Assembly: GCA_000697335.1 (NCBI GenBank)
Contig: JNEM01008008.1
Location: 1-11,904 of the forward strand
Length of the DNA stretch: 11,904 nt
Direction: 5' to 3'
DNA from: Conidiobolus incongruus B7586
Lineage: Eukaryota; Entomophthoromycota; Entomophthoromycetes; Entomophthorales; Conidiobolaceae
Shown one piece after another: positions 1 to 8,695 of this stretch. The notes under the pieces were generated by a model. It made no database searches and was not told the DNA's origin. It saw nothing but the letters and a program-made list of their open reading frames with translations. The position numbers were made by a program, and so were the translations under genes. Positions within the stretch are counted from its first letter, which is position 1. Every line of letters starts with the position of its first letter.

Positions 1-530
1 ATAATTTCTTTAATATTTTAATTTTAACCTAATTAAATATTTTTAAGATTAATTAAAAAAAGTTATTAAAGCTTTCCTTTAAATAAAAAATTTAAATCAA
101 ATTTAAAAATATATTTAAAAAACATAGAATAAAATTAACCCTTTTTAATATAAGAAGTTAATTAATTTTATACTCTATAAATTTAAAGAAGTTAAACAAG
201 TTAATGGTAAATATATTAAGTTTTAATTTTTTTTATCACTAAAAACCTATAAATTTATAACTTATCTTAAATAAAATTTAAGGCTTTATATTTTATCTAA
301 TTAATAACTAAATATCATTATTTAATGATATATATTATTAATAAATATAATAAATTTGAATTATTTAATTTAAGTTTATTTTATTAAATATTAATCAAGT
401 TATTAATAGAAATATAAGTGTTTTTGATTTTATAACTTATTTTTATAAGTTAGTGTATATAATATTATATATAAATTAATAATTAAAATACCTTTATTAA
501 TTATATCTTAAAAACAAAGCTTTATATCAT
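1..530. other. AT-rich intergenic stretch, no gene seen
   Basis: This stretch is almost entirely A and T with stops in every frame and no open frame of useful length. I looked for similarity to the mariner copies in this window and found none that was convincing. It could be an old, fully decayed repeat, but nothing identifies it. Confidence 0.6.
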
Positions 531-950
531 AATGTACTGGATGTTTACTAGATTTATTGGACTAATAGAGCAGAGTCAGGGTGCAGAGGAAGCTGAACCA
601 AGAAAGGTTGATCAACAGACTAACTACACTAGAGTCCACCTGCTGTAGAAGGTTATATTGTCTAACTAATTATAGGAGAATGATTCGCGTTATGATTTAT
701 GGGAATTCTGAGAATGGTTATGAATCTGTGACACATAATTATAATAAATAACAATTTCTATTAAATAATATAGTATTATAAATATTTTATATATTATAAT
801 GATAATATTATAGTAATATCTTGCTATCTTATATTTTATTATCCCAGTATAAAAGAGATCATCAAGTTATTCACCATTAATACTCATCAGCAACAAATAT
901 TTGCAACTTTATTATATGCTACTCAAGTTATAAACTAATGCTAATTTAGG
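531..950 (+). other. Higher-GC island, possible LTR-element end or gene relic
   Basis: Positions 531-740 have clearly higher GC than their surroundings. A short open frame of 38 codons runs from 532 to 648 (begins MYWMFTRFIGLIEQ), matching no family I recognise. A purine-rich run near 672-681 is followed by AT-rich sequence and then a TATA-like TATAAAAGAG at about 849. A purine tract, AT-rich U3-like stretch and TATA box in that order resemble the 3' end of an LTR retroelement. I could not fix both ends, target duplications or a primer site. It may instead be a decayed host exon. Treat the identity as open. Confidence 0.25.
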
Positions 951-1304
951 TGAAATTATTTGTTCAATGGAAATTTTAGAGATAATCCATTAGTATAAAT
1001 TTAATTCAATTAAAAGATTGCAAAAATCCAACCAATTGAATATTTCAAAAAGTATTTAAGCCAAAGTTTTAATTAATTGCTTTAAATCTAAAAAGAAAAT
1101 ATAAATCTACAATTGAGTTAGTTTTTATAATAACTAGAATGATAATATACATCCAAATGATATTCCTATCAATTGTTACTAGCATGTTATGAAATTCAGT
1201 AGAATATAAAGATGAATTAAACTTGTTATTGTTATCATTAACGAATTATATCTAAAATTTAGATTTGAGTTAGTTAAAAAATCCTTGAAATTTATTTTTC
1301 TAAT
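951..1304. other. Upstream flank of tyrosinase copy A
   Basis: This is AT-rich non-coding sequence directly upstream of copy A. I see no clear TATA box within about 150 bases of the ATG at 1305. It also lacks the AGGGG-containing block found upstream of copies B and C, so copy A may have its own or a lost promoter. Confidence 0.4.
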
Positions 1305-2595
1305 ATGAAAGTTATTTTCTTTAATCATTTACTTATCACATCTAGTATTGCTCAATCAGGTTTCCCTAACGGCATCCGTACTCGTCCAAACTACCTCAGT
1401 TTAATTCAAGCTGAGAAGGATCGTTTCCATAATGCGATCAAAATTTTGAACACTCAACAGGGAAATAATCTCTATGCTAACTTCACAGCTACTCATAGCG
1501 CTGTTGGGAGCGGAACTCACGGTTCTCCAGGTTTCTTTGTTTGGCATAGAAAGTTCATTAGAGAGTTCGAGAAAGCTCTTCAAATAATTGACCCTGAAAT
1601 TATGCTTCCATATTGGGATTGGACAAGGGACTCCCAAGATCCTGAAAGGAGTTAAATCTTTTTAGAAAATAATATGGGTCTAAATGGCGGTAGTTCCAGA
1701 ACCGGAGGATGGATTACCAGGGATCCCTTTGCTGTATGGAGAGTACAAGTCCCAAAAGTAACTGTGTAGCCAGATATTTTTCAAATGGTAGAATTATTTC
1801 ATCATGGACAGCTCCTGAGATTCTGGATAACTATCTCAATCAGCAACAAAGTTATGATCGTTTTAGACAGCAAATTGAGGGAACAGGACATGCTTTAGTG
1901 CATGTTGGTATCGGTGGTAACAATGGTGATATGAGTTTCATGTATTCTAAAAACGATCCCATCTTCTGGTTACATCATGTATTTATTGACTTGATTGGCA
2001 TGAATCGCAACAACGTAACCCTAGCAGAGCCAGTGACTATACTAACAGATTGGCCACTTGCAATATCCCTGTTTCACCAACATTTAATACACAAAGTTCC
2101 AAGTATTGCTATATTGATTCAGGATGAACTGTCAACGCCCCTTCGATTGATCTAACTACTGCCCCAGCGACAATCTTAACTGCTACTACTGCAGTCAATC
2201 CATCTCCAACCTCACAGCCGACTACAACTGTTGCTCAATCATTAACTCCATCATCCACTACGACAAGGACTATCGCAACAATCAACAACCCACCTATTCC
2301 AACGCCGACCAATTGTCCAGGAGGTTTTCTAGAAATTGTACTAGGATCTCGTCGCAGTCCTAGAGCGCTCAACATTCTCGGTATAATATCTCAGATTATC
2401 AAATTCCCAAGCTACGTCGGCACTGATAAGCGTACTACAATTCGCAAGTTTCATGTTCTAGCCCTGGTACTAGAGTACTTGTTGGAGATGAATGATATCA
2501 ATATTCCTATTATTCATAACGATTTTTTGAAATCTGCAATTATCCCTTTTAAAATCAAAATTTTATTAGATTTCAAACCTTTGGTAAGTTTGTAA
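1305..2595 (+). pseudogene. Tyrosinase copy A (secreted type-3 copper oxidase), lightly broken pseudogene
   Basis: The ATG at 1305 opens a signal-peptide-like start (MKVIFFNHLLITSSIAQSG), followed by the CuA region with ATH, GTHG and VWHRKF. The CuB region (GHALVH, then WLHH) follows, then a Pro/Thr/Ser-rich linker from about 2128 and a C-terminal tail ending FKPLVSL at 2595. Compared with intact copy B, four lesions are visible: a TAA at 1653-1655 where B has Gln, a one-base loss near 1746-1749, a one-base loss near 1994-1996, and a TGA at 2125-2127 where B has Trp. From 2128 to the final TAA the frame is fully open. The first mature-end Cys of B (SGCPNG) is Phe here (SGFPNG). All copper-ligand His codons survive, so inactivation looks recent. 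No GT-AG intron of plausible length removes the lesions. The sequence is a mosaic of B-like and C-like blocks. Confidence 0.85.
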
Positions 2596-3039
2596 ATGAA
2601 TTAATAAATATATTCTCAAATATTAGAGAATCAGATATTTATTTATTTTGTAATTAAGTGATTTTTCATTTAACTAAACTTAGTGATAAACTTATATGAA
2701 TTATAAATCAGTTATAAAAATTATTTTTATCTTATATGAATTTCAGGAATTAAAAAATTATTAGTTTAATTATAAAATAAACTGATTAATATAATATTTT
2801 TTTTCAAATCCTTTAAAGTCATTTAAAAAAATAATAATTTGTAGGTTTTTTTATTCAATTATAATATACTTTAATATTAAATTAAATTAATTATATAGGC
2901 ATTTTTCAAAAATTTTAATTATTGTATTTGTATTTAATATATTAAGATTCAATTATTTGTTAAAAATATAACAACCAGAATAATAACTAAAAATATAAAT
3001 CTTCATATTAAGATAAATACAATTTTTTAATTATTATCT
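2596..3039. other. AT-rich spacer after copy A
   Basis: No gene is seen. An AATAAA at 2603-2608, just after the stop codon of copy A, is a possible poly(A) signal, but such hexamers are common by chance in DNA this AT-rich. Confidence 0.4.
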
Positions 3040-3048
3040 TAAATATAA

Positions 3049-3066
3049 AATAATGGGAAATTCTTT
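3049..3066 (+). repeat. Candidate 5' terminal inverted repeat of mariner copy 1
   Basis: AATAATGGGAAATTCTTT here matches 15 of 18 bases of 10718-10735 in the outer end of copy 2, both read from outside to inside. It lies about 400 bases before the first methionine seen in the transposase relic. The match is short and the region AT-rich, so this is suggestive rather than proven. Confidence 0.45.
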
Positions 3067-3145
3067 AATTTCTGATTTTTCAAATATATTATTAGTTTGA
3101 AATAAATAAATATATACAAAGTTAATAGGAAATTATATATTTTTA

Positions 3146-3166
3146 ATATATATATATATATATATA
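3146..3166. repeat. (AT)n microsatellite inside mariner copy 1
   Basis: This is an uninterrupted AT dinucleotide run. A matching run is at 11872-11889 in copy 2, so it belongs to the element rather than to the target site. Confidence 0.8.
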
Positions 3167-3453
3167 ATAATTTTTTTGATTAAAAATTTAATTATTTAAA
3201 ATTGGTTATTTAGTTTAATTATACTTAACCTAAATAATAATATTTAAAATCTTTTATTTTAATATTAGTAAAACTTAACTATAAACCCTTAAAAATTATT
3301 TAAAATTTATAAGCAGCTTTTAATAATAAAGTATTAATTAAATCAACAATTTATTACTGGGTAAATTATTTTAAAGTTGAGAAAGAAATTATTTAAAACT
3401 TATTATAATTTAAAAGATTAATTTCAACTATTACTCTTTCAATTATTAATAAA

Positions 3454-4253
3454 ATGAAAAAATATATTAAAAAAAACCTTTTTATTTTAATTAAAGAATT
3501 ATATAAGTACTTTAATATTAGTTTTATAAGTATTATATATATATTAAAGCTTAAGCTCAAATTAATAAATAATAATATAAAATAAATATATTATAATTTA
3601 ATTAAAGTTTAAAAAAAGTTAAAATAGTTATTATTAAACAAAACTTACTAAAATATTATTAGAAGCTTAAACTTTTATAACAAATAATTACAATCAATGA
3701 ATCTTAAATCTTTATATATAATCTTTTATTAAAATATAAATCAAGATGTTAAATTAAATTAAATTAACCTTCTTTATAAATATTTTTAAATAAGCATTTT
3801 ATTAATAAATAAAGGTTAATAATTATAATTAATTATAATGATATATGTTACTTTTATTTAATTCTTAAAGGAAAATCAATTAATAATAAACTTTATATTA
3901 TTTTTTTAAATATAAGTATTTTTAATTAATGTTTTCAATATAATTTAAGAAAACTTATTATTTTACATAATAATTATGAAATATATAAATATAAAACTAT
4001 AAAAAACTTTCTAATTAAAAATAACTAGAAAAAACTACTATATCTAGTATACTCTTTAGATTATAACCTATGTAATTATAATTGTTTTAAGCAATTAAAA
4101 AACCAGCTTACAAGAAAGAAAATTTTTACAAGAAAATTTAATTGGTTTGTAAAATATCAAGTTTGAATCTTTAATAAAAAGAACTATTTTTTAAATATTA
4201 AATCTTTGTTAAAAGTATAGCAAAAAGTTATTAATAATAAAAGAAACTTTTAA
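3454..4253 (+). pseudogene. Mariner transposase relic (copy 1)
   Basis: A DDD-type transposase would cut and paste the element at TA sites. The three catalytic codons remain recognisable in one frame: INES at 3693-3704 (first Asp now Asn), HNNYEIY at 3966 onward (second Asp now Asn at 3969), and YSLDYNLCNY at 4050-4079 (third Asp now Asn at 4074; the family has YSPDLNP.DY). The first to third spacing is 126 codons, with 34 residues between second and third, as in mariner. The C-terminus (SLLKV*QKVINNK, 4203-4241) matches the usual SLP..WQK end. Stops replace Trp codons, for example TAA at 3705 and TAG at 4218. No net frame change occurs from 3687 to 4253, and one single-base change of frame lies between 3454 and 3687. 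The true N-terminus is about 70 codons further upstream. Confidence 0.75.
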
Positions 4254-4907
4254 ATTTATATTATATATTTATTTTTATATATTATATATTAAAATATTTA
4301 TTTATTTTTATTCATAACAAATTTTTATTATTAAAAATACAAAGTAATATTTATAGCTATAATCAAAATAAATATTAGTGATGTTGAATTTTAATATTTT
4401 TATTTTTTTTACTTAGATAAGTAATTTATTAGCTATTATATCATCTTATATTACTATAAAACAAATTAATCATTATAAAAATATTTTAATTCAGAATAAA
4501 AAATTTTGAAAATAAACAATAATATTTTTAATTAAAAGATATATTTCAATTAATCTAATGTTATTCAATTATTGATCAATATTAATGATTAAAATATAAA
4601 AATATAAAATTATCAAATTATTAATTAATTAAAATTTTTTATATAAAAAATAAAATTAACTCAATTTAATTCTATAATAACGGTAATAGTATATTGCCAA
4701 TACAATTTATTACCTTGATTTAATATTTAACTAAATATTCAAAATCAATTTTTTATTTATTCTTATTTAAATATAAATTGATAAATCTAAATAAATATAA
4801 ATGTAAAATTAATCAATATAAAGTTATATTAAATTAAGTATTTTATAAAATTATAAATTTAAACTAATTGATATTCAGATTATTAAAAATATCATTTAAT
4901 ATATGTA

Positions 4908-4943
<36 letters not shown>
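4908..4943. repeat. (AAT)12 microsatellite
   Basis: Twelve perfect AAT units in non-coding DNA, likely variable in length between strains. Confidence 0.95.
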
Positions 4944-4944
<1 letters not shown>

Positions 4945-5485
4945 TAAAGTTTATTAATTAAGGAAATAAAATTTTATTGATATAATCTTACTAGTCCTAA
5001 ACTCCAATATATAGTATAATATGAGTTATATTATAGTTTGTAAATAAGCAAAATAATTAATATAGTTTAGGAAAAAAGGATTTTAATAGAAAATATATAC
5101 TTAAATAGTGATTGATTTGAATGATAATATGCAGCATATTTTAATTATTGATGATTATCACCAAGTATATATTTAATGATGGTATTTAAAAATTGAATAT
5201 TAATGAATTCTTTAAGTTTATTAATAAGTTATTTTGTAACATACAAGTGCAAAATTTTTATTATTAAATTTAGCATTTTTAGTAATAAATTTTGATATAT
5301 TGTATCTTTTATAATTGAATTTTTTAATTAAATAATGATAAATATAATATAGTAAATTATATTATGCAAAACATACTAGTGAAATTATTATTTAATAATC
5401 TCAATTGGTATATTAGACAAATTCATAAAATATAAAAAAATTTAATAATACAATGGATATTTAATTCAATAACACTTCATAGCTT

Positions 5486-5491
5486 TTTATT
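5486..5491 (-). terminator. Candidate poly(A) signal for copy B
   Basis: AATAAA on the minus strand lies about 80 bases after the stop codon of copy B. Spacing is plausible, but chance occurrence is likely in this composition. Confidence 0.3.
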
Positions 5492-5570
5492 ATATAATAT
5501 AATAAATACAATATAATTAATTGATATTATCAATATTATACACCAATGATCTAAAATGCTACTATAACTT

Positions 5571-6908
5571 TTATATATCCACCAAAGGTTTAAAATTAGA
5601 TAATAAATTAAGTTTGCAAGCGATAATTGCAGATTCGAGATAATCATTCGCCGCGGTGGCTATATCAATGCCATTCATCTGCAAAAACGATGTGGGAACT
5701 AGAGCGGGTACACGAATCTTTCCTCTGGTGCTACGGTCGTTGGGTCCAACGAATCCTGGGAATTGTGCAACCTGAGGGATGAGAGATGCAATATCGAGAG
5801 CACGACGATTGCGACGACATCCGAGAATGATACCCAAAAGGCCGCCTGGACAGTTTGTAGATGTTGGGCTGGGGGTAATAGTAGTTGTTCTGGTAGTTGT
5901 AGTTCTTGTAGTCGTCGCAGTGGCTGATTGAGTTGTTGTGATAATGGATGATATAGTAGTAGTAGTAGTAGTAGTCGTGGTAATAGTGGTGGTAGTTGAG
6001 GTAGGAGTAGTGGTTACAGTAGTAGTTGTTGGAATCGAAGTAGGATCGACAGGAGGAGCGTTCACAGTCCACCTTGGATATACATAACAATATTCTGAGC
6101 TCTGGGTGTTAAAAGTAGATGATACTGGAATTCTCCATGTTGCCAAGTTTGTCGTAGCTGGATTGGTTGCATATGTATTAGCCAAATCTGGATGACGCTG
6201 TTGCCATTCGTACCAGATCAAGTCAATAAATGCATGATGTAACCAGAAGATGGGATCATTTGTAGAATACATGAAACTCATATCACCATTGTTACCACCG
6301 ATACCAACATGCACCAAAGCATGTCCTGTTCCCTCAATTTGCTGTCTAAAACGATCATAACTTTGTTGCTGATTGAGATAGTTATCCAGAATCTCAGGAG
6401 CTGTCCATGATGGAATAGTTCTACCATTTGAAAAATATCTTGAGACACAGCCGTTATTTGCACTTTGTACTCTCCATCCAGCAAAAGTACCTTGGTCAAT
6501 ACATCCACCAGTTCCTCCTCCACCATTAGGACCCATATTGTTCAAGGCGAAGATCTGACTTCTCTCAGGAGCTTGAGAGTCCCTTGTCCAATCCCAATAT
6601 GGAAGCATAATTTCAGAGTCAATTATTTGAAGAGCTTTCTCGAACTCTCTAATGAACTTTCTATGCCAAACAAAGAAACCTGGAGAACCGTGAGCTCCGC
6701 TCCCAACAGCGCCATGAGTAGCTGTGAAGTTAGCATAGAGATTATTTCCCTGTTGAGTGTTCAAAATTTTGATCGCATTATGGAAACGATCCTTCTCAGC
6801 TTGACTTAAGCTGAGGTAATTTGGACGAGTACGAATGCCGTTAGGGCAACCGGATTGAGCAATAGTAGATGTGATAAATGTCAATATAATAAAAGAAGAA
6901 AATTTCAT
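5571..6908 (-). CDS. Secreted tyrosinase (type-3 copper monophenol oxidase), copy B, intact
   Basis: Single-exon protein of 445 aa. The ATG at 6908 is preferred over one 51 bases upstream because the protein then begins with a clean signal peptide (MKFSSFIILTFITSTIAQS, cleavage about 17-18) that lines up with copy A. Tyrosinases oxidise monophenols to o-quinones, often towards melanin or cross-linked walls. Visible parts: CuA ligands His65, His73 and His82 (WHRKF); the family core LPYWDWTRD at 102-110; CuB ligands His196 and His200 (GHALVH) and His224/225 in DPIFWLHH. The Cys that forms a thioether next to the second CuA His in many fungal enzymes is replaced (Gly71). Residues 284-352 are a Thr/Ser-rich linker, probably O-glycosylated. 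The tail, 353-445, starts NCPGG and has RRNRR at 365-369, a possible Kex2-type cleavage site. The product is probably exported to the wall or medium. Activity is inferred. Confidence 0.93.
   Translation of the reverse strand: MKFSSFIILTFITSTIAQSGCPNGIRTRPNYLSLSQAEKDRFHNAIKILNTQQGNNLYANFTATHGAVGSGAHGSPGFFVWHRKFIREFEKALQIIDSEIMLPYWDWTRDSQAPERSQIFALNNMGPNGGGGTGGCIDQGTFAGWRVQSANNGCVSRYFSNGRTIPSWTAPEILDNYLNQQQSYDRFRQQIEGTGHALVHVGIGGNNGDMSFMYSTNDPIFWLHHAFIDLIWYEWQQRHPDLANTYATNPATTNLATWRIPVSSTFNTQSSEYCYVYPRWTVNAPPVDPTSIPTTTTVTTTPTSTTTTITTTTTTTTTISSIITTTQSATATTTRTTTTRTTTITPSPTSTNCPGGLLGIILGCRRNRRALDIASLIPQVAQFPGFVGPNDRSTRGKIRVPALVPTSFLQMNGIDIATAANDYLESAIIACKLNLLSNFKPLVDI
5925..6025 (-). repeat. Thr-codon trinucleotide repeat in the copy B linker
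   Basis: Runs of ACT/ACA/ACC codons encode the Thr-rich linker. A perfect ACT run lies near 5955-5975. Replication slippage here would change linker length without breaking the frame. Copies A and C have shorter runs, with more Pro, Ser or Asn. Confidence 0.8.
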
Positions 6909-7200
6909 TTTCAAAATGTGAAATTTGAAATTTGAATAATTAAGTAAAATTAAATACAATATTAAATTAAATTATAATAATGTTTAGAACCACTTTACAT
7001 AGGCAAGTATTTATATTCCACTATATTTTACATATTTAAATAAGATATTCCGAAACCATACAATAGCCAAATTGTTTGGGGGATTATATAAACATAACAA
7101 TATATCCAAGGCATAGAATAGATCAAACAATATGCTATTTAGATTTGATCAAATCAATATCCTATTCTTTACTATTTATTCAATTTAGTTTCAGCTATAA
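6909..7200 (-). promoter_or_regulatory. Putative promoter and 5' untranslated region of copy B
   Basis: The sequence directly upstream of the copy B ATG is AT-rich. TATAAATA on the minus strand at 7008-7015, about 100 bases before the ATG, is a reasonable TATA box for this gene. No start site is proven. Confidence 0.4.
7008..7015 (-). promoter_or_regulatory. Candidate TATA box of copy B
   Basis: TATAAATA on the minus strand, about 100 bases upstream of the ATG at 6908, within slightly less AT-biased flanks. Confidence 0.4.
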
Positions 7201-7998
7201 TTAAATTTTCTGTTAATGGAATTTATATTTCCCCTTTACAGTTTCAGATTTCGTAGGAGTTGATACCTACCCCGAAGAAGTCTAAGAAAGGATTTGGAAG
7301 CTTCATAACAAAGTTCAAGTAAATAGCCTTTAGGACTATCCAAAAATCTTCTTTATAAAATTTGATAATTATAAAATAATTATAATATTTTTGATTTATA
7401 TAAGCTTGCTAAAATCCATATAATTTGATTCTTGAATTTAAAACTGTTTTTTAATTGAAAAATTTTAATCAAAATTGAGCTCCTTTTTGTATCCTTGTGG
7501 AGACTAATTAATAGATTAAATTAATATTTACTAAAACTATTCATTCTTTTTTTGGTTATTTTGATCTAATAAATAATATAGATTAAATTTTAACAAAATT
7601 TTTTAAATTATTAATAAAATCATTGATATTAATATTTTTTTAATTTGTATTGGATTAATTATTTATTAAGCTATTGTTTTTATTTTTACCTCCTAGAGCT
7701 GTTAGTAGTAGATTGATAATTAAATCTACATGATCATATCCTTTAAAAATACACTTGAAAAAAAATGGGTTAATGTTATTTCCTTTTCAAACTATCATTT
7801 AGTCATTCAACTCGATTACACGAGATTTAATTAAAATAACCAAATTATTGGTATTGAAAATGCTTATTAATTATTGATGCAGTACCTGAAAATGGACAAA
7901 ATTTTCTAAATTTAAAATTACTTTAAAAGTAAATTCTAATTTATCTAATTTAAATCTTTGATGAGTAAATTATTATCATTTTTTATGAATAAATATAT
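7201..7998. other. Spacer between the copy B promoter and the solo LTR
   Basis: Mostly AT-rich and without a gene. A small higher-GC patch at 7240-7320 has a very short basic frame (PTPKKSKKGFGSF) ending at a TAA, with AG before and GT after, but no frame is open across the patch. I do not recognise it. The rest shows nothing. Confidence 0.45.
7208..7250 (-). promoter_or_regulatory. Conserved upstream block shared by copies B and C
   Basis: GAATTTATNTTTCCCCTNTA on the plus strand here recurs at 10234-10253, at about the same distance (roughly 300 bases) upstream of copy C. On the coding strand the block contains AGGGG, the stress-response-element core known from yeasts. The shared position suggests the duplication that made B and C included their promoters. 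Function is a guess. Confidence 0.4.
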
Positions 7999-8331
7999 TA
8001 ACAGGTCTTGGGAAAGACGTGTCCAGGGTAGTTTAGATATGAGAAGAGATCCGGATAATCCCAAGTAAGTGTTAGGGAGATAAGTGGTTTGTTGGTTTAG
8101 GTCAAATAGCTGGGAGAACCCAGATCGAACTCGTCTTGTTGAGGATAGCTTTAATTCTTGGGTTTAAATAGAGTGAGTAGAGTAAGGTGATTCAAGAGAT
8201 TCTCAGGTGAATTGCATTATCGGTTGATTAAAAGATAGAGCAGGAGCAGATGGTAAGCGAGGGAGAAATGACTTTAACATTAAGCTAATGTAAAAATACT
8301 TGGGTAAAAGGGAGTCACCTAGCTCGTGACA
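7999..8331 (-). mobile_element. Solo LTR, probably Ty3/gypsy-like
   Basis: A 333-bp block of much higher GC than its flanks. On the minus strand it begins TGTCACGAGC, a start typical of many Ty3/gypsy LTRs, and ends CCTGTTA. ATATAT flanks both ends (7993-7998 and 8332-8337) and may be a target duplication, though this is weak in AT-rich DNA. A TATA-like TATTTAAA lies inside on the minus strand. No internal coding region adjoins it, so it is read as a solo LTR left by recombination. It is an old fossil insertion between copies B and C. Confidence 0.55.
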
Positions 8332-8337
8332 ATATAT

Positions 8338-8695
8338 ATTAACCATTATCATTACAAAAGCTAAATTAGAATCAATAAATATTAACTCTGATATAACATA
8401 GTATAATAAAGTATATAGTAATATATCTATGGAATTTGAATATTATGATCAATTGTTGTCAATTACAAAATTTCCAAATTCAATTTAAATAAATAATAGT
8501 TGATAAATATATTGTATCAAATTATGATAGCCAAAACTTTCTGTTTAATATAAGAATTGATTAAATAATTATTTTAAATTTGATAAATTAAATTTAAATA
8601 AATTTTAGTTTATAAAGTTAAAAGTATAAATATCTTGTATTCTTTTATCAAGTAATTAAAAAAAATAAATTGTTAAGTAACCTCATTTAATATGG
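8338..8695. other. AT-rich spacer after the solo LTR
   Basis: No gene or recognisable element. It forms the 3' flank of copy C, which is on the minus strand. Confidence 0.5.

Larger units (their letters stand above)
3040..4350 (+). mobile_element. Tc1/mariner (D34D) DNA transposon, copy 1, decayed
   Basis: This is the plus-strand member of an inverted pair; the reverse complement of about 10700-11904 aligns along it by eye. The size, about 1.3 kb, is normal for mariner. The inside holds a dead transposase relic. Likely terminal inverted repeats: 3049-3066 at the left reads AATAATGGGAA and matches 15 of 18 bases of 10718-10735, the end of copy 2. The right end, near 4311-4350, read in reverse also aligns to that copy 2 end, with GGG changed to AAA. 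The exact tips and the TA target duplication cannot be fixed in this sequence. An (AT)n run at 3146-3166 lies inside the element and recurs at the same place in copy 2. Confidence 0.75.
4351..5570. other. AT-rich spacer between mariner copy 1 and tyrosinase copy B
   Basis: No open frame or known element is seen. It holds an (AAT)12 microsatellite and, at its right end, the presumed 3' untranslated region of copy B, which is on the minus strand. Confidence 0.55.

Noticed and set aside
136-160. Weak resemblance of 136-160 to the mariner end sequence
   Set aside because: The match is short, in AT-rich DNA, and no transposase remnant lies next to it.
1651-1665. GT...AG around the first stop in copy A, as a possible intron
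   Set aside because: It is only 15 bases, far below any normal fungal intron, and copy C has the same stretch as coding sequence with CAG in place of the TAA.
5731-6090. Tyr-rich open frame on the minus strand in the linker of copy B
   Set aside because: It is the other-frame reading of the ACT-type codon repeat inside copy B.
6465-6809. Plus-strand open frame across copy B
   Set aside because: It is antisense to the conserved copper domain. A similar antisense frame lies opposite copy A at 1401-1637, as expected for a shadow.
6909-6959. Upstream ATG at 6959 as the start of copy B
   Set aside because: It would put 17 extra residues before an otherwise perfect signal peptide, and copy A starts at the position equal to 6908.
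8110-8140. TTCGATC on the minus strand as a tRNA or SINE B-box
   Set aside because: No A-box, cloverleaf or tail is present, and the match lies inside the solo LTR.
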